DNA of 7,633 nt from an uncultured Hyphomicrobiales bacterium (GCA_905479595.1 CAJQND010000092.1:1-7633), one strand, 5' to 3'; positions 1-6,464 are shown, counted from the first letter of the stretch. Made by a program: numbers and translations. The notes: generated by a model not told the origin, from the letters alone.

Positions 1-494
1 ATCTGGGAATCTTCCTGGCGCACGCCGTATTGGATGGCATTAAACCATTTGCCCGACTGGTTTGGCCGCGCCCCATGGGTCAGATGCCCACCAGCATCGA
101 GAGACAGGCCAAGAATGGTGTCGCCCGGTTTTGCAAGCGCCATGTTAACACCCTGATTGGCTTGCGAACCTGAATTGGGCTGCACATTTGCAAACTCACA
201 ACCGAAAAGTTGCTTTGCTCTGTCGATTGCCAGGTTTTCTGCTACGTCAACAAACTCACACCCGCCATAATAGCGCCTGCCAGGATACCCTTCGGCGTAT
301 TTGTTGGTCATCACCGAACCTTGCGCTTCCAAAACAGCGCGAGACACGATGTTTTCCGATGCGATCAATTCGATCTCGTGGCGTTGTCGGCCAAGCTCTT
401 GTTCGATCGCCTTGGCAATTGCCGGATCGCTTTCGCCCAAGTTTGCGGTAAAGAAGCCCGAATGAAATTCGGGGCCGGAATCGGTTACAGACAT
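1..494 (-). CDS. glyA: Serine hydroxymethyltransferase, N-terminal part (runs off window)
   Basis: Partial gene: 164 codons from an ATG at 494 to the left edge; the rest lies outside the window. SHMT is a cytoplasmic PLP enzyme that converts serine plus tetrahydrofolate to glycine plus 5,10-methylene-THF. My translation begins [15 protein letters not shown] and contains family motifs in the expected order: [43 protein letters not shown] and [12 protein letters not shown]. The PLP-binding lysine would lie further downstream and is not visible. The start is supported by a GAGGG ribosome binding site at 502-506, 7 nt upstream. It follows hemA on the same strand after about 110 nt, so it could be cotranscribed or have its own promoter; a palindrome directly upstream suggests local control. 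The fusion-like arrangement with hemA makes sense because SHMT supplies glycine. Family assignment is firm; whether the gene is intact cannot be judged. Confidence 0.95.
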   Translation of the reverse strand, partial: MSVTDSGPEFHSGFFTANLGESDPAIAKAIEQELGRQRHEIELIASENIVSRAVLEAQGSVMTNKYAEGYPGRRYYGGCEFVDVAENLAIDRAKQLFGCEFANVQPNSGSQANQGVNMALAKPGDTILGLSLDAGGHLTHGARPNQSGKWFNAIQYGVRQEDSQ

Positions 495-510
495 GCCTTA
501 GCCCTCAATG

Positions 511-526
511 ATCGTTCCAGAACGAT
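511..526. promoter_or_regulatory. Perfect palindrome upstream of glyA (candidate operator)
   Basis: ATCGTTC-CA-GAACGAT: two perfectly complementary 7-bp arms around a 2-bp centre. It lies 16 to 32 nt upstream of the glyA ATG and just before its ribosome binding site, in the hemA-glyA gap. There is no T-run after it on the minus strand, so a terminator is unlikely. A dimeric repressor site, or a small hairpin near the Shine-Dalgarno, fits better. The cognate regulator is unknown. Confidence 0.45.
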
Positions 527-604
527 TGAAAATCTGCGGTTACGTACCATAGGCAGCGGTGCTATTCCATGGCCTAATATTGCAATTTCACTTGATTGAA
601 AGCG

Positions 605-1816
605 TCACGCCGCGCGGCGCAGCGCAAAACGCCCCCACAACGCATCGAGCGCATCTGCAAGAGCGGCAATATCACCTTCCCCGTGATAAGGGTTAGGGGT
701 CAGGCGAAGGCGTTCGGTGCCAACCGGTACGGTTGGGTAGTTGATCGGTTGCACGTAGATATCGAACTCATCAAGCAACGCATCTGTCAGTTGTTTGCAC
801 ACCCGTGCATCGCCCACCATCACCGGCACGACATGAGAAGGATTTTCGAGCACCGGAAGCCCGCGCGCGGCAAGAACTGACTTCACAACCTGCGCGCGTT
901 GTTGATGGGCAAGTCGCTCTTCATTGCTTGCTTTCAGGTGACGAACGCTGGCAAGCGCGCCAGCTGCGATAACCGGCGAAATGGACGTCGTGAATATGAA
1001 GCCAGGCGCAAACGAGCGTATTGCATCCACCAGATTTTCTGATGCCGCAATATATCCTCCCATCAGACCAAAGCCCTTGGCAAGAGTGCCTTCGATAATA
1101 TCGATTTGGTCGGAAACGCCGTCGCGTTCGGAAATGCCGCCGCCCCGCGCACCATAAAGCCCGACCGCATGAACCTCATCAAGATAGGTCAGCGCGTTAT
1201 GTTTGCGCGCTAACGCACAAATCTCTCCAATGGGAGCAATGTCGCCATCCATTGAATACACAGATTCAAACGCTACAAGCTTTGGCCGCGTCGCATCGCA
1301 TTGTTCCAGCTTTGCAGCCAGATCATCCAGATCGTTGTGCTTCCAGATGACTTTTTCACACCGCCCGTGGCGGATACCCTCGATCATCGAAGCATGGTTC
1401 ATTTCATCGGAAAAAATGACGATGTCAGGAAAAATCTTTGAAAGGGTAGCAAGGCTCGCCTCATTAGCGATGTAGCCAGAGGTAAACAAAAGCGCAGCAG
1501 GCTTGGCATGCAGGTCAGCAAGCTCTGCTTCCAATTCAACATGATAATGGGTGGTGCCTGAAATATTCCGTGTGCCGCCAGATCCTGCACCAACTGCATC
1601 AATGGCGTCGTGCATGGCTGCAAGTACATGGGTGTTCTGGCCCATGCCGAGATAATCGTTAGAGCACCAAACCGTAATTTCACGCTCACCATCAGGCCCG
1701 TGATAGGTGGCGCGCGGGAAGCGACCCCGAATGCGCTTAATATCGGCAAAGACCCGGTAACGCCCCTCCGCACGGATAGCATTCAACCGGGTTTTCAGCT
1801 GGCTGTCATAATCCAT
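605..1816 (-). CDS. hemA: 5-aminolevulinate synthase (ALAS, C4 pathway)
   Basis: Condenses glycine and succinyl-CoA to 5-aminolevulinate, CO2 and CoA: the first step of heme, corrinoid and (where present) bacteriochlorophyll synthesis in alphaproteobacteria. It is a cytoplasmic PLP homodimer of the alpha-oxoamine synthase family. Numbered from MDYDSQL (403 aa, normal length), visible motifs are [10 protein letters not shown], the glycine-rich [24 protein letters not shown] [26 protein letters not shown] (PLP-ring Asp near residue 213, His near 216) and the Schiff-base lysine near residue 247 in EGTLAKGFG. The C-terminal part has PGFIFTTS and [17 protein letters not shown]. An upstream in-frame GTG at 1825 would add three residues (M-A-V); I prefer the ATG at 1816 because known ALAS proteins begin MDY. 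No good Shine-Dalgarno is visible for either. It lies 96 nt after ldtP and 110 nt before glyA. Lysine is followed by Gly where Ala is usual. Confidence 0.95.
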   Translation of the reverse strand: MDYDSQLKTRLNAIRAEGRYRVFADIKRIRGRFPRATYHGPDGEREITVWCSNDYLGMGQNTHVLAAMHDAIDAVGAGSGGTRNISGTTHYHVELEAELADLHAKPAALLFTSGYIANEASLATLSKIFPDIVIFSDEMNHASMIEGIRHGRCEKVIWKHNDLDDLAAKLEQCDATRPKLVAFESVYSMDGDIAPIGEICALARKHNALTYLDEVHAVGLYGARGGGISERDGVSDQIDIIEGTLAKGFGLMGGYIAASENLVDAIRSFAPGFIFTTSISPVIAAGALASVRHLKASNEERLAHQQRAQVVKSVLAARGLPVLENPSHVVPVMVGDARVCKQLTDALLDEFDIYVQPINYPTVPVGTERLRLTPNPYHGEGDIAALADALDALWGRFALRRAA

Positions 1817-1852
1817 CACGGCCACACGTTTTTGATTTTACGGTTCTCGTAC

Positions 1853-1899
1853 GCGTCATTACCTCAAGAAACCGTCCGTGTGGGTAGCGCTAATGACGC
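1853..1899. repeat. Inverted repeat upstream of hemA
   Basis: GCGTCATTA (1853-1861) and TAATGACGC (1891-1899) are perfect 9-bp inverted arms with a 29-nt spacer, in the ldtP-hemA gap. A further small palindrome, TAGCGCTA (1885-1892), overlaps the right arm. The arms could be paired operator half-sites for hemA or a long-loop hairpin in the leader; no T-run follows, so it is not a typical terminator. Chance cannot be excluded. Confidence 0.35.
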
Positions 1900-1912
1900 A
1901 GGCAGTAAATTT

Positions 1913-3382
1913 CTAACGATCTTCAAGGCGCTGTTTGAGGCGTTGGAAAAAAGAAGACTGCTTCGTTTCTTTTTTCTTTTTCTGAACTTCCAATTCCCGC
2001 TGTTTGGCCTGTTCCTGGAGCGGGGCCTTGTCGATTTGAAGCCCGGTTTCAGCGTCGAGAAGAGTTCCATCCGGGGCATAGGAAATTGCCTGCTCGCCAG
2101 GAGGTACAGGTTGCCCGGCAACAAACCCGGTACCGTCGAGATTATAGGTATCAGGGCGGAAATGAACGGAACCATCAGGTTGCGCCCAAGCTGTGAGGTA
2201 AACCAAACGGAGCTGCGCTGGATTTTGCAATGTCACGTCTATACGCTCTTCAGACTTGGTAACCGCCGCAATTTTATCCCGGTTCCAGTCTTCCTGGCCA
2301 CGGGTCAGCCATTCGGTAAGAATGTGTACTTTATCGACCCGAACGCAACCGGAAGAATAATAACGGCTTGCTTGTTTGAAAAGTTGCTTACCCGGAGTGT
2401 CATGCAAATACACTGCGTATTTATTTGGAAAATTGATCTTCACGCTCGCCATCGCATTGGCGCCGCCGGGCTCTTGACGGAACATGTAACGCTTCGGATC
2501 GACCGTATTGAAGTCAATGGTTTTCGGGTCTACTTCCGGTCCATCATAACCGTCAAAAACCTTGATTTTCATCTTGTTGAGCCAGCCGACATTCTTGCGC
2601 ACTTCGGGAAGAATATCTTTTTCAACAATCGATACCGGCGCGTGCCAGTACGGATTGAAATTCAATTCACTGATTTTGCTGGCGAGGATTGGTGACGGAC
2701 GTTCTTTTTTCCCAACAACGGTGTTGTGGCGCGAATATACCCGGCCATATTCGACAGACTCAAGCTGGGCTGCCGGGATATTGACCATCACGTAACGATC
2801 ACCAATGTCTTTTGTGTATTTTTCAGTCCGTGACAGATTCTGACGCAGTGTGTGCAGTCTCGAAAACGCCGGTACATTAAGAGCCTTCAGGGTATTGCGG
2901 CTCACTTTTCCATCAATATGCAGACCATGGCGCGCCTGAAACATTTTCACAGCCCGGTCCAGCTCATTATCGAATTTTTTCGAATTCGAATTCCCGTTAA
3001 CCGGATAACCCTCAGCTGCCAAACGCCGTCGCAAGACAACAACAGCTTTGTTTTTCGATCCGCGCACAAGTGCTTTTTTTGTTTTCACTGTCGGCCAGCC
3101 GCCACGGCGTACAATGATGTCGTACATGGCAATGGCATTTTGCAGGGTATCAACGCTTTGCGGGTTCAAAACCGGCATTTCGTTTTTGTCGATTACAATC
3201 TCGGTTTTGCTTGGCGCCGGAGTATATTTTCCCGAGCCAAAATTCTGGGCCGCAAGGGCTGCACCGGACACGCCAAGTGCGCCCTGCTGAGGCGCGTAAG
3301 AAATAATTGGCGACGCCAAAACGCCTGCCATCATCCCGCCGATTGCAATCTGACGAAGATTTCTGTTCCGCAACACGATCAT
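1913..3382 (-). CDS. ldtP: Exported L,D-transpeptidase, YcbB-like (YkuD domain)
   Basis: Envelope enzyme of 489 aa predicted to make 3-3 peptidoglycan cross-links or link peptides or proteins to peptidoglycan by L,D-transpeptidation. Layout: basic n-region then hydrophobic stretch (about residues 10-30), a signal peptide probably cleaved near ALAA-QN (about residue 45); a PG_binding_1 domain (about 105-170) with LRRRLAAEGYP and AVKMFQARHGLHIDG; and a YkuD catalytic domain (about 195-365). The active site is HDTP (His about 327) followed by SSGCVRVD, with the nucleophile Cys about 346. The SSGCVR form, rather than SHGCIR, is typical of the YcbB/LdtD-like group. The tail (about 455-489) is rich in Lys, Glu and Gln and may be flexible or wall-binding. 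The ATG at 3382 is chosen over an upstream start at 3442 because AGGAA lies 8 nt before it and it leaves a clean signal peptide. Position after a MarR gene matches the LdtR/LdtP pair known from Liberibacter and relatives; the symbol rests on that analogy. Confidence 0.9.
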   Translation of the reverse strand: MIVLRNRNLRQIAIGGMMAGVLASPIISYAPQQGALGVSGAALAAQNFGSGKYTPAPSKTEIVIDKNEMPVLNPQSVDTLQNAIAMYDIIVRRGGWPTVKTKKALVRGSKNKAVVVLRRRLAAEGYPVNGNSNSKKFDNELDRAVKMFQARHGLHIDGKVSRNTLKALNVPAFSRLHTLRQNLSRTEKYTKDIGDRYVMVNIPAAQLESVEYGRVYSRHNTVVGKKERPSPILASKISELNFNPYWHAPVSIVEKDILPEVRKNVGWLNKMKIKVFDGYDGPEVDPKTIDFNTVDPKRYMFRQEPGGANAMASVKINFPNKYAVYLHDTPGKQLFKQASRYYSSGCVRVDKVHILTEWLTRGQEDWNRDKIAAVTKSEERIDVTLQNPAQLRLVYLTAWAQPDGSVHFRPDTYNLDGTGFVAGQPVPPGEQAISYAPDGTLLDAETGLQIDKAPLQEQAKQRELEVQKKKKETKQSSFFQRLKQRLEDR

Positions 3383-3390
3383 AAAAAATT

Positions 3391-3395
3391 TTCCT
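3391..3395 (-). promoter_or_regulatory. Ribosome binding site of ldtP
   Basis: AGGAA on the minus strand, 8 nt before the ATG at 3382. It decides this start over an in-frame start 20 codons upstream, which would place a charged, cysteine-containing stretch ahead of the signal peptide. Confidence 0.65.
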
Positions 3396-3461
3396 ATTCT
3401 CTCGCCCAAAAAACACACGCGGGCACAAGCAAAGCGGTTCACCCTGCAAATTCAATCTCCC

Positions 3462-3490
3462 CCATATCAGCTAGGCTGGGTAACGGTCAA
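3462..3490 (-). promoter_or_regulatory. Candidate sigma70-type promoter of ldtP
   Basis: On the minus strand TTGACC (3485-3490) is a good -35 match. A poor -10, ATATGG (3462-3467), follows after 17 nt; GATATG or TATGGG are alternatives with 16 or 18 nt. The leader would be about 70 nt. CAGC-CTA-GCTG lies between the two boxes and could be an operator half. Support is the -35 box and the need for a promoter after the upstream terminator; the -10 is weak. Confidence 0.3.
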
Positions 3491-3592
3491 AACCAAAAAC
3501 CGCACTACACGATCTGTTGATTCACACCACAACCCACCGATACACAGGGAAACACAACTATCCGGCGTATTATTTTGCAGGTAAGCGCGGAC

Positions 3593-3606
3593 TTGTTAAA
3601 ATACAA
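3593..3606. promoter_or_regulatory. AT-rich quasi-palindrome upstream of ldtP
   Basis: TTGT-TAAAAT-ACAA on the plus strand, with 4-bp arms and an AT-rich centre, about 100 nt upstream of the candidate ldtP -35 box. The size and AT-richness are compatible with a MarR-family site, and LdtR is an obvious candidate binder. The arms are short and chance is possible. Confidence 0.25.
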
Positions 3607-3621
3607 CCGCAAAACCAACAC

Positions 3622-3653
3622 AAAAAAATGCCCACTCCAACGAATGGGACATT
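3622..3653 (-). terminator. Rho-independent terminator downstream of ldtR
   Basis: On the minus strand CCCATTC-GTTG-GAGTGGG forms a 7-bp stem (one G-U pair) with a 4-nt loop. It is extended by AATG/CATT with one bulged base and followed by an unbroken T-run (seven T from the CATT onward). This is a classic intrinsic terminator about 90 nt after the ldtR stop. It should separate ldtR transcription from ldtP. Confidence 0.8.
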
Positions 3654-3690
3654 GCCTTGTGAATGGGGCGAAAGTTTGAATGGCAAACAC

Positions 3691-3714
3691 CCCCGGTGCC
3701 GCAAGGCACCAGGG
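3691..3714 (-). terminator. GC-rich hairpin just after ldtR, possible first terminator
   Basis: On the minus strand CCCTGGTGCC-TTGC-GGCACCGGGG gives a 10-bp stem with one T-G pair and a 4-nt loop, about 26 nt after the ldtR stop. The tract that follows is GTGTTTGCC, a poor T-run, so it may be a weak terminator or a 3'-end stabilising stem ahead of the stronger terminator at 3622-3653. Read on the plus strand it has a GCAA tetraloop and is followed by ATATTTT. Confidence 0.5.
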
Positions 3715-3739
3715 ATATTTTGCAGGCTAACAAATCGGT

Positions 3740-4249
3740 CTAAAGCTGATAGCGGATCTGGTCTGTCCAGAAGCGTTCAAGGCGTGACAATGCGTGATTT
3801 AGACGGTCAAACTCATCAACGCTGAAACCTGCAACTTCGCGGATCGAAGTCAGCTGGCGATTATACAACTCATCAATAAGATCGCGGACCACTTCACCCC
3901 GATCTGTCAAACTTACCCGCACTGAGCGCTTGTCTGCCGAAGAACGCTCATGGTGGATAAAGCCCATATCCACGAGTTTCTTCAAATTGTAAGACACGTT
4001 CGAGCCCAGATAGTGGCCGCGCGAACGAAGTTCACCCGCGGTCAGTTCCTGTCCACCCATGTTGTATAACAACAAAGCCTGTACGGCATTGATGTCCTGG
4101 TCGCCGCGGCGCTCGAATTCGTCTTTTATGACGTCGAGAAGCCGGCGGTGCAGCCTCTCAATTAAATTCAGGGAATCGAGATAACGGTTTTTTATCTCGC
4201 CCTTTTCCATCGCGGGATCGCCCGCTTGCGTGTTCATTGCTTGGTTCAT
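3740..4249 (-). CDS. ldtR: MarR-family winged-helix transcriptional regulator, LdtR-like
   Basis: A 169-aa DNA-binding regulator, normal MarR length. The N-terminal helices (about 18-50, NRYLDSLNLIERLHRRLLDV) and C-terminal helices (about 119-165) would form the dimer interface. The winged helix-turn-helix is at about 53-118, with AGELRSRGHYLGSNVSYNLKKL as the recognition region and ERSSADKRSVRVSLTDRG as the wing with the typical D-K-R-S/R signature. The start at 4249 is chosen over longer frames (to 4306) because AGGT lies 7 nt upstream and the extra residues look unstructured; a second ATG four codons in is also possible. Directly upstream of an L,D-transpeptidase, it matches LdtR of Candidatus Liberibacter asiaticus, a MarR regulator reported to activate ldtP and to bind small ligands. 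It is probably autoregulated through the repeats upstream. Family is certain; the specific name is by context. Confidence 0.85.
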   Translation of the reverse strand: MNQAMNTQAGDPAMEKGEIKNRYLDSLNLIERLHRRLLDVIKDEFERRGDQDINAVQALLLYNMGGQELTAGELRSRGHYLGSNVSYNLKKLVDMGFIHHERSSADKRSVRVSLTDRGEVVRDLIDELYNRQLTSIREVAGFSVDEFDRLNHALSRLERFWTDQIRYQL

Positions 4250-4347
4250 TGTTACTACCTGCCCTGTTGAGCGAAGCCGGTTTTTTGTTTTGGCCTCTTG
4301 TGACAATGAAGATAGGCAGGTGGCGTAAATATCCTCTCAAGAGAACA

Positions 4348-4428
4348 GGTAAACCGAATCTTGAAGTAAAACCCGAAATGGGTCCGTTTGAAACAAATTT
4401 GAAGTAAACACCCCCGTTTCTGTTTACC
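4348..4428. promoter_or_regulatory. GTAAA(A/C) repeat cluster upstream of ldtR, candidate operator array
   Basis: Within 81 nt of the mmsB-ldtR gap are four related elements. GGTAAAC lies at 4348-4354. The 10-mer TTGAAGTAAA occurs twice, at 4361-4370 and 4399-4408. GTTTACC, the inverse of the first, lies at 4422-4428. The inner pair forms an inverted repeat GTAAACA-N10-TGTTTAC (4404-4427). The cluster lies about 100 to 180 nt upstream of the ldtR start, consistent with a regulator binding site for LdtR itself or another dimeric factor. Confidence 0.5.
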
Positions 4429-4514
4429 AAGACGTGGTTTTTGACGTTTTTTGGAAAGGTTTCGTTGACTCTGAATAAGACAATTCAACCTAATACTTTA
4501 ACGCGCGAACTATT

Positions 4515-5405
4515 TCAGGCTTCTCCACGCAGTAATTTGATGATCCCGGAAAAATCCGTGTCACCATGGCCCGAAGCTTCAAACAAGGCATAAAGGGCCG
4601 CCGCCTGCGCGCCCAGCGGGGTTGCTGCATTGCTGGCTTGAGCGGCATCCTGCGCGAGTTTTAAATCCTTCAGCATCATGTCTACAGAAAATCCGGGTTT
4701 GTAATCGTTGTTTGCTGGAGATGCAGGCAGTGGGCCAGGCACTGGACAATACGTTGTCAGTGACCAGCACTGGCCAGACGCGGTAGACGAGATGTCAAAC
4801 AGCTTTTGATGATCAAGACCAAGTTTTTCCGCCAGCGCAAATGCTTCACACGTGCCGATCATGGAAATTCCCAAAAGCATGTTGTTACACACTTTGGCCG
4901 CCTGCCCGTTGCCAGATCCACCGGCATGGAAAATGTTCTTACCCATATTTTCCAGCACGGGTTTGGCTTGTTCGAAAGCCGCATCAGAACCGCCAACCAT
5001 GAATGTGAGCGTACCAGCTTCCGCCCCGCCAACGCCGCCAGACACCGGTGCGTCAATCATTACCATTCCAGCAGCATCTGCGCTGGCCGCCACATCGCGT
5101 GCGGTCGCGACATCAATGGTCGAACTATCGATCAGTAACGTACCTTTTTTGGCCGATGCTAAAATGCCGTCATCGCCAGTATAGACTGCACGCACATGCT
5201 GGCCTGCCGGAAGCATGGTCACAACAACATCAACATCGCTTGCTGCTTCGCTGGAAGACTTAACAGCAGTGCCACCTGCTGCTTCGAACCGCGCAAGGTA
5301 ATCGGCAACCAGGTCAAACCCCTTTACCGCGTGGCCGGCCTTCACCAGATTTGCGGCCATATGGCCACCCATGTTTCCCAGTCCGATAAATCCAATAGTC
5401 GTCAT
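4515..5405 (-). CDS. mmsB: 3-hydroxyisobutyrate dehydrogenase
   Basis: Oxidises 3-hydroxyisobutyrate to methylmalonate semialdehyde with NAD+ in valine catabolism; a cytoplasmic beta-hydroxyacid dehydrogenase of 296 aa, the usual length. The Rossmann domain opens with GFIGLGNMGGHMA (residues 5-17), the dinucleotide-binding GxGxxG. An Asp at 31 after the second strand (KGFD) indicates NAD rather than NADP. The substrate signature IDAPVSGGVGGAEAGTL (about 117-133) and the catalytic lysine in GQAAKVCNNMLLG (Lys 171) are present. The all-alpha C-terminal domain contains YKPGFSVDMMLKDLKLA. The ATG at 5405 has AAGGAA 6 nt upstream (5412-5417). A longer in-frame extension to 5822 overlaps the preceding gene and lacks family similarity, so it is rejected. 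It is last of three valine genes, 22 nt after the hydrolase; no clear terminator is seen after it. Specificity against tartronate semialdehyde reductase is supported by context. Confidence 0.93.
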   Translation of the reverse strand: MTTIGFIGLGNMGGHMAANLVKAGHAVKGFDLVADYLARFEAAGGTAVKSSSEAASDVDVVVTMLPAGQHVRAVYTGDDGILASAKKGTLLIDSSTIDVATARDVAASADAAGMVMIDAPVSGGVGGAEAGTLTFMVGGSDAAFEQAKPVLENMGKNIFHAGGSGNGQAAKVCNNMLLGISMIGTCEAFALAEKLGLDHQKLFDISSTASGQCWSLTTYCPVPGPLPASPANNDYKPGFSVDMMLKDLKLAQDAAQASNAATPLGAQAAALYALFEASGHGDTDFSGIIKLLRGEA

Positions 5406-5411
5406 GTCGCG

Positions 5412-5417
5412 TTCCTT
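5412..5417 (-). promoter_or_regulatory. Ribosome binding site of mmsB
   Basis: AAGGAA on the minus strand, 6 nt before the ATG at 5405, in the 22-nt gap after the hydrolase gene. It settles the mmsB start against a much longer open frame. Confidence 0.7.
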
Positions 5418-5427
5418 TTCAAAAACC

Positions 5428-6459
5428 TTAAATCGGCAGTTCCTTGCGTAGCGGTGCAAAATAGTCTTGCACCTGCGCGTCTGTAACCTTGTCCAGCGTT
5501 GCGGGATCCCATGCCGGGGCATTGTCCTTGTCCACCACCACGGCACGAATACCTTCAAAGAAGTCATGGCCAGAAAAAATCCGATTGACCATGCGCCATT
5601 CGATTTGCATGCATTCCTCGAATGACACCTTTGCCCCGTCGCGGATTTGCCGGAAGGCAATTTTCTGGCTGGTCGGTGATTTTGTTCGCATGACTGCAGC
5701 CTGTTCTGCAGCCCATTCCGAACCGTCTGCATCAAGGTTGGCGAGAATCGCCTCAACGCTCCCGGCGTGGAAGTGTTTGTCGATATCTTCACGCACAGAC
5801 GCCAATTTCGATGACCCGGCATCAGCCGAAAACCCCTTCAGGACCTCTTCAATATCAGTGCTGGAAACCAGGGCTTCTTCCAACGCCACCAGCCTGCCGG
5901 AAGGAACATGGTGCGTAGCAAGACCTGCATAAAGCGCATCGGCTGCCCGCAACCGCGCACCAGTGAGCGCCATATACATGCCGATCTCACCGGGGCAACG
6001 CGGCAGAAAATAAGTACCCCCAACATCCGGGAACAGTCCAATGCCGGTCTCCGGCATTGCAAAAACCAGCTTCTCGGTCATCACCCTGTGCGAGCCATGA
6101 ATGGAAACCCCGACACCGCCACCCATATCAATTCCGTCAATCAAAGCGATATAGGGTTTCGGGAAGCGTTTGATAAACGTATTGAGAATGTATTCTTCGC
6201 GATAAAATGTGAGAAATTTCTCATCTCCAGCCCGCCCCCAATCATAGAGCGCACGAATATCGCCCCCGGCGCTGAAAGCCTTTTCACCCGCTGCCTTTAT
6301 AAGTACGTGGTGAATGCGATCATCTTCAGCCCAACGTTCGAGTTGCGGCTGCATCGCACGCACCATATCTAAGGTCACCGCGTTCAAGGCTTTCGGGCGG
6401 TTAAGCGTGATAACTCCGGCAGGCCCGGATACGTTAAACAGGACTTCTGGTTCAGACAT
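5428..6459 (-). CDS. 3-hydroxyisobutyryl-CoA hydrolase (crotonase superfamily)
   Basis: Hydrolyses 3-hydroxyisobutyryl-CoA to free 3-hydroxyisobutyrate and CoA in valine catabolism, which also keeps the reactive methacrylyl-CoA pool low. It has 343 aa, the length of the HIBCH subgroup and longer than ordinary enoyl-CoA hydratases. The crotonase fold is seen in ITLNRPKALNAV (17-28). Oxyanion-hole loops are AFSAGGDIRALYDWG (61-75) and DMGGGVGVSIHG (111-122). The HIBCH-type active-site segment MPETGIGLFPDVGGTYFLPR has Glu 137 and Asp 145. The C-terminal HIBCH signature GHDFFEGIRAVVVDKDNAPAW distinguishes it from hydratases. The ATG at 6459 lies 5 nt after the stop of the acyl-CoA dehydrogenase, implying translational coupling; its own Shine-Dalgarno is weak. 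It supplies the substrate of the next gene, mmsB. Annotation as enoyl-CoA hydratase would be the common mistake. Confidence 0.93.
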   Translation of the reverse strand: MSEPEVLFNVSGPAGVITLNRPKALNAVTLDMVRAMQPQLERWAEDDRIHHVLIKAAGEKAFSAGGDIRALYDWGRAGDEKFLTFYREEYILNTFIKRFPKPYIALIDGIDMGGGVGVSIHGSHRVMTEKLVFAMPETGIGLFPDVGGTYFLPRCPGEIGMYMALTGARLRAADALYAGLATHHVPSGRLVALEEALVSSTDIEEVLKGFSADAGSSKLASVREDIDKHFHAGSVEAILANLDADGSEWAAEQAAVMRTKSPTSQKIAFRQIRDGAKVSFEECMQIEWRMVNRIFSGHDFFEGIRAVVVDKDNAPAWDPATLDKVTDAQVQDYFAPLRKELPI

Positions 6460-6464
6460 TGGGT

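Larger units (their letters stand above)
3383..3739. other. 357-nt gap between ldtR and ldtP
   Basis: Reading the minus strand from ldtR towards ldtP, it holds a GC-rich hairpin (3691-3714), a strong rho-independent terminator (3622-3653), a quasi-palindrome TTGTATTTTAACAA (3593-3606), a candidate promoter (3462-3490) and the ldtP ribosome binding site. Short open frames across it run through the terminators and show no recognisable protein. I see no further gene. Confidence 0.6.

Noticed and set aside
586..601. TTTCA-CTTGAT-TGAAA hairpin at the hemA 3' end as terminator
   Set aside because: The stem is 5 bp and AT-rich with no T-run on the minus strand; too weak to call.
1817..1825. GTG start for hemA giving three more residues
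   Set aside because: Known ALA synthases begin at MDY, and the GTG has no better ribosome binding site; kept as an alternative only.
1902..1915. TTAGAAATTTACT at the ldtP stop as an Irr/iron-control half-site for hemA
   Set aside because: Only one half resembles the box, there is no matching second arm, and it overlaps the ldtP stop codon.
1610..2695. Long plus-strand open frame (361 codons)
   Set aside because: It lies opposite hemA and ldtP, spans the gap between them, has no domain resemblance and no ribosome binding site; an antisense shadow.
3505..3690. Small minus-strand frame of 61 codons between ldtR and ldtP
   Set aside because: It begins at a non-ATG codon and runs through the strong terminator; no recognisable features.
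4250..4306. Longer ldtR start at 4306
   Set aside because: The extra 19 residues look non-conserved and a suitable AGGT site precedes the ATG at 4249.
5406..5822. 139-codon N-terminal extension of mmsB
   Set aside because: It overlaps the hydrolase gene in another frame, and the family start MTTIGFIGLG has its own AAGGAA site.
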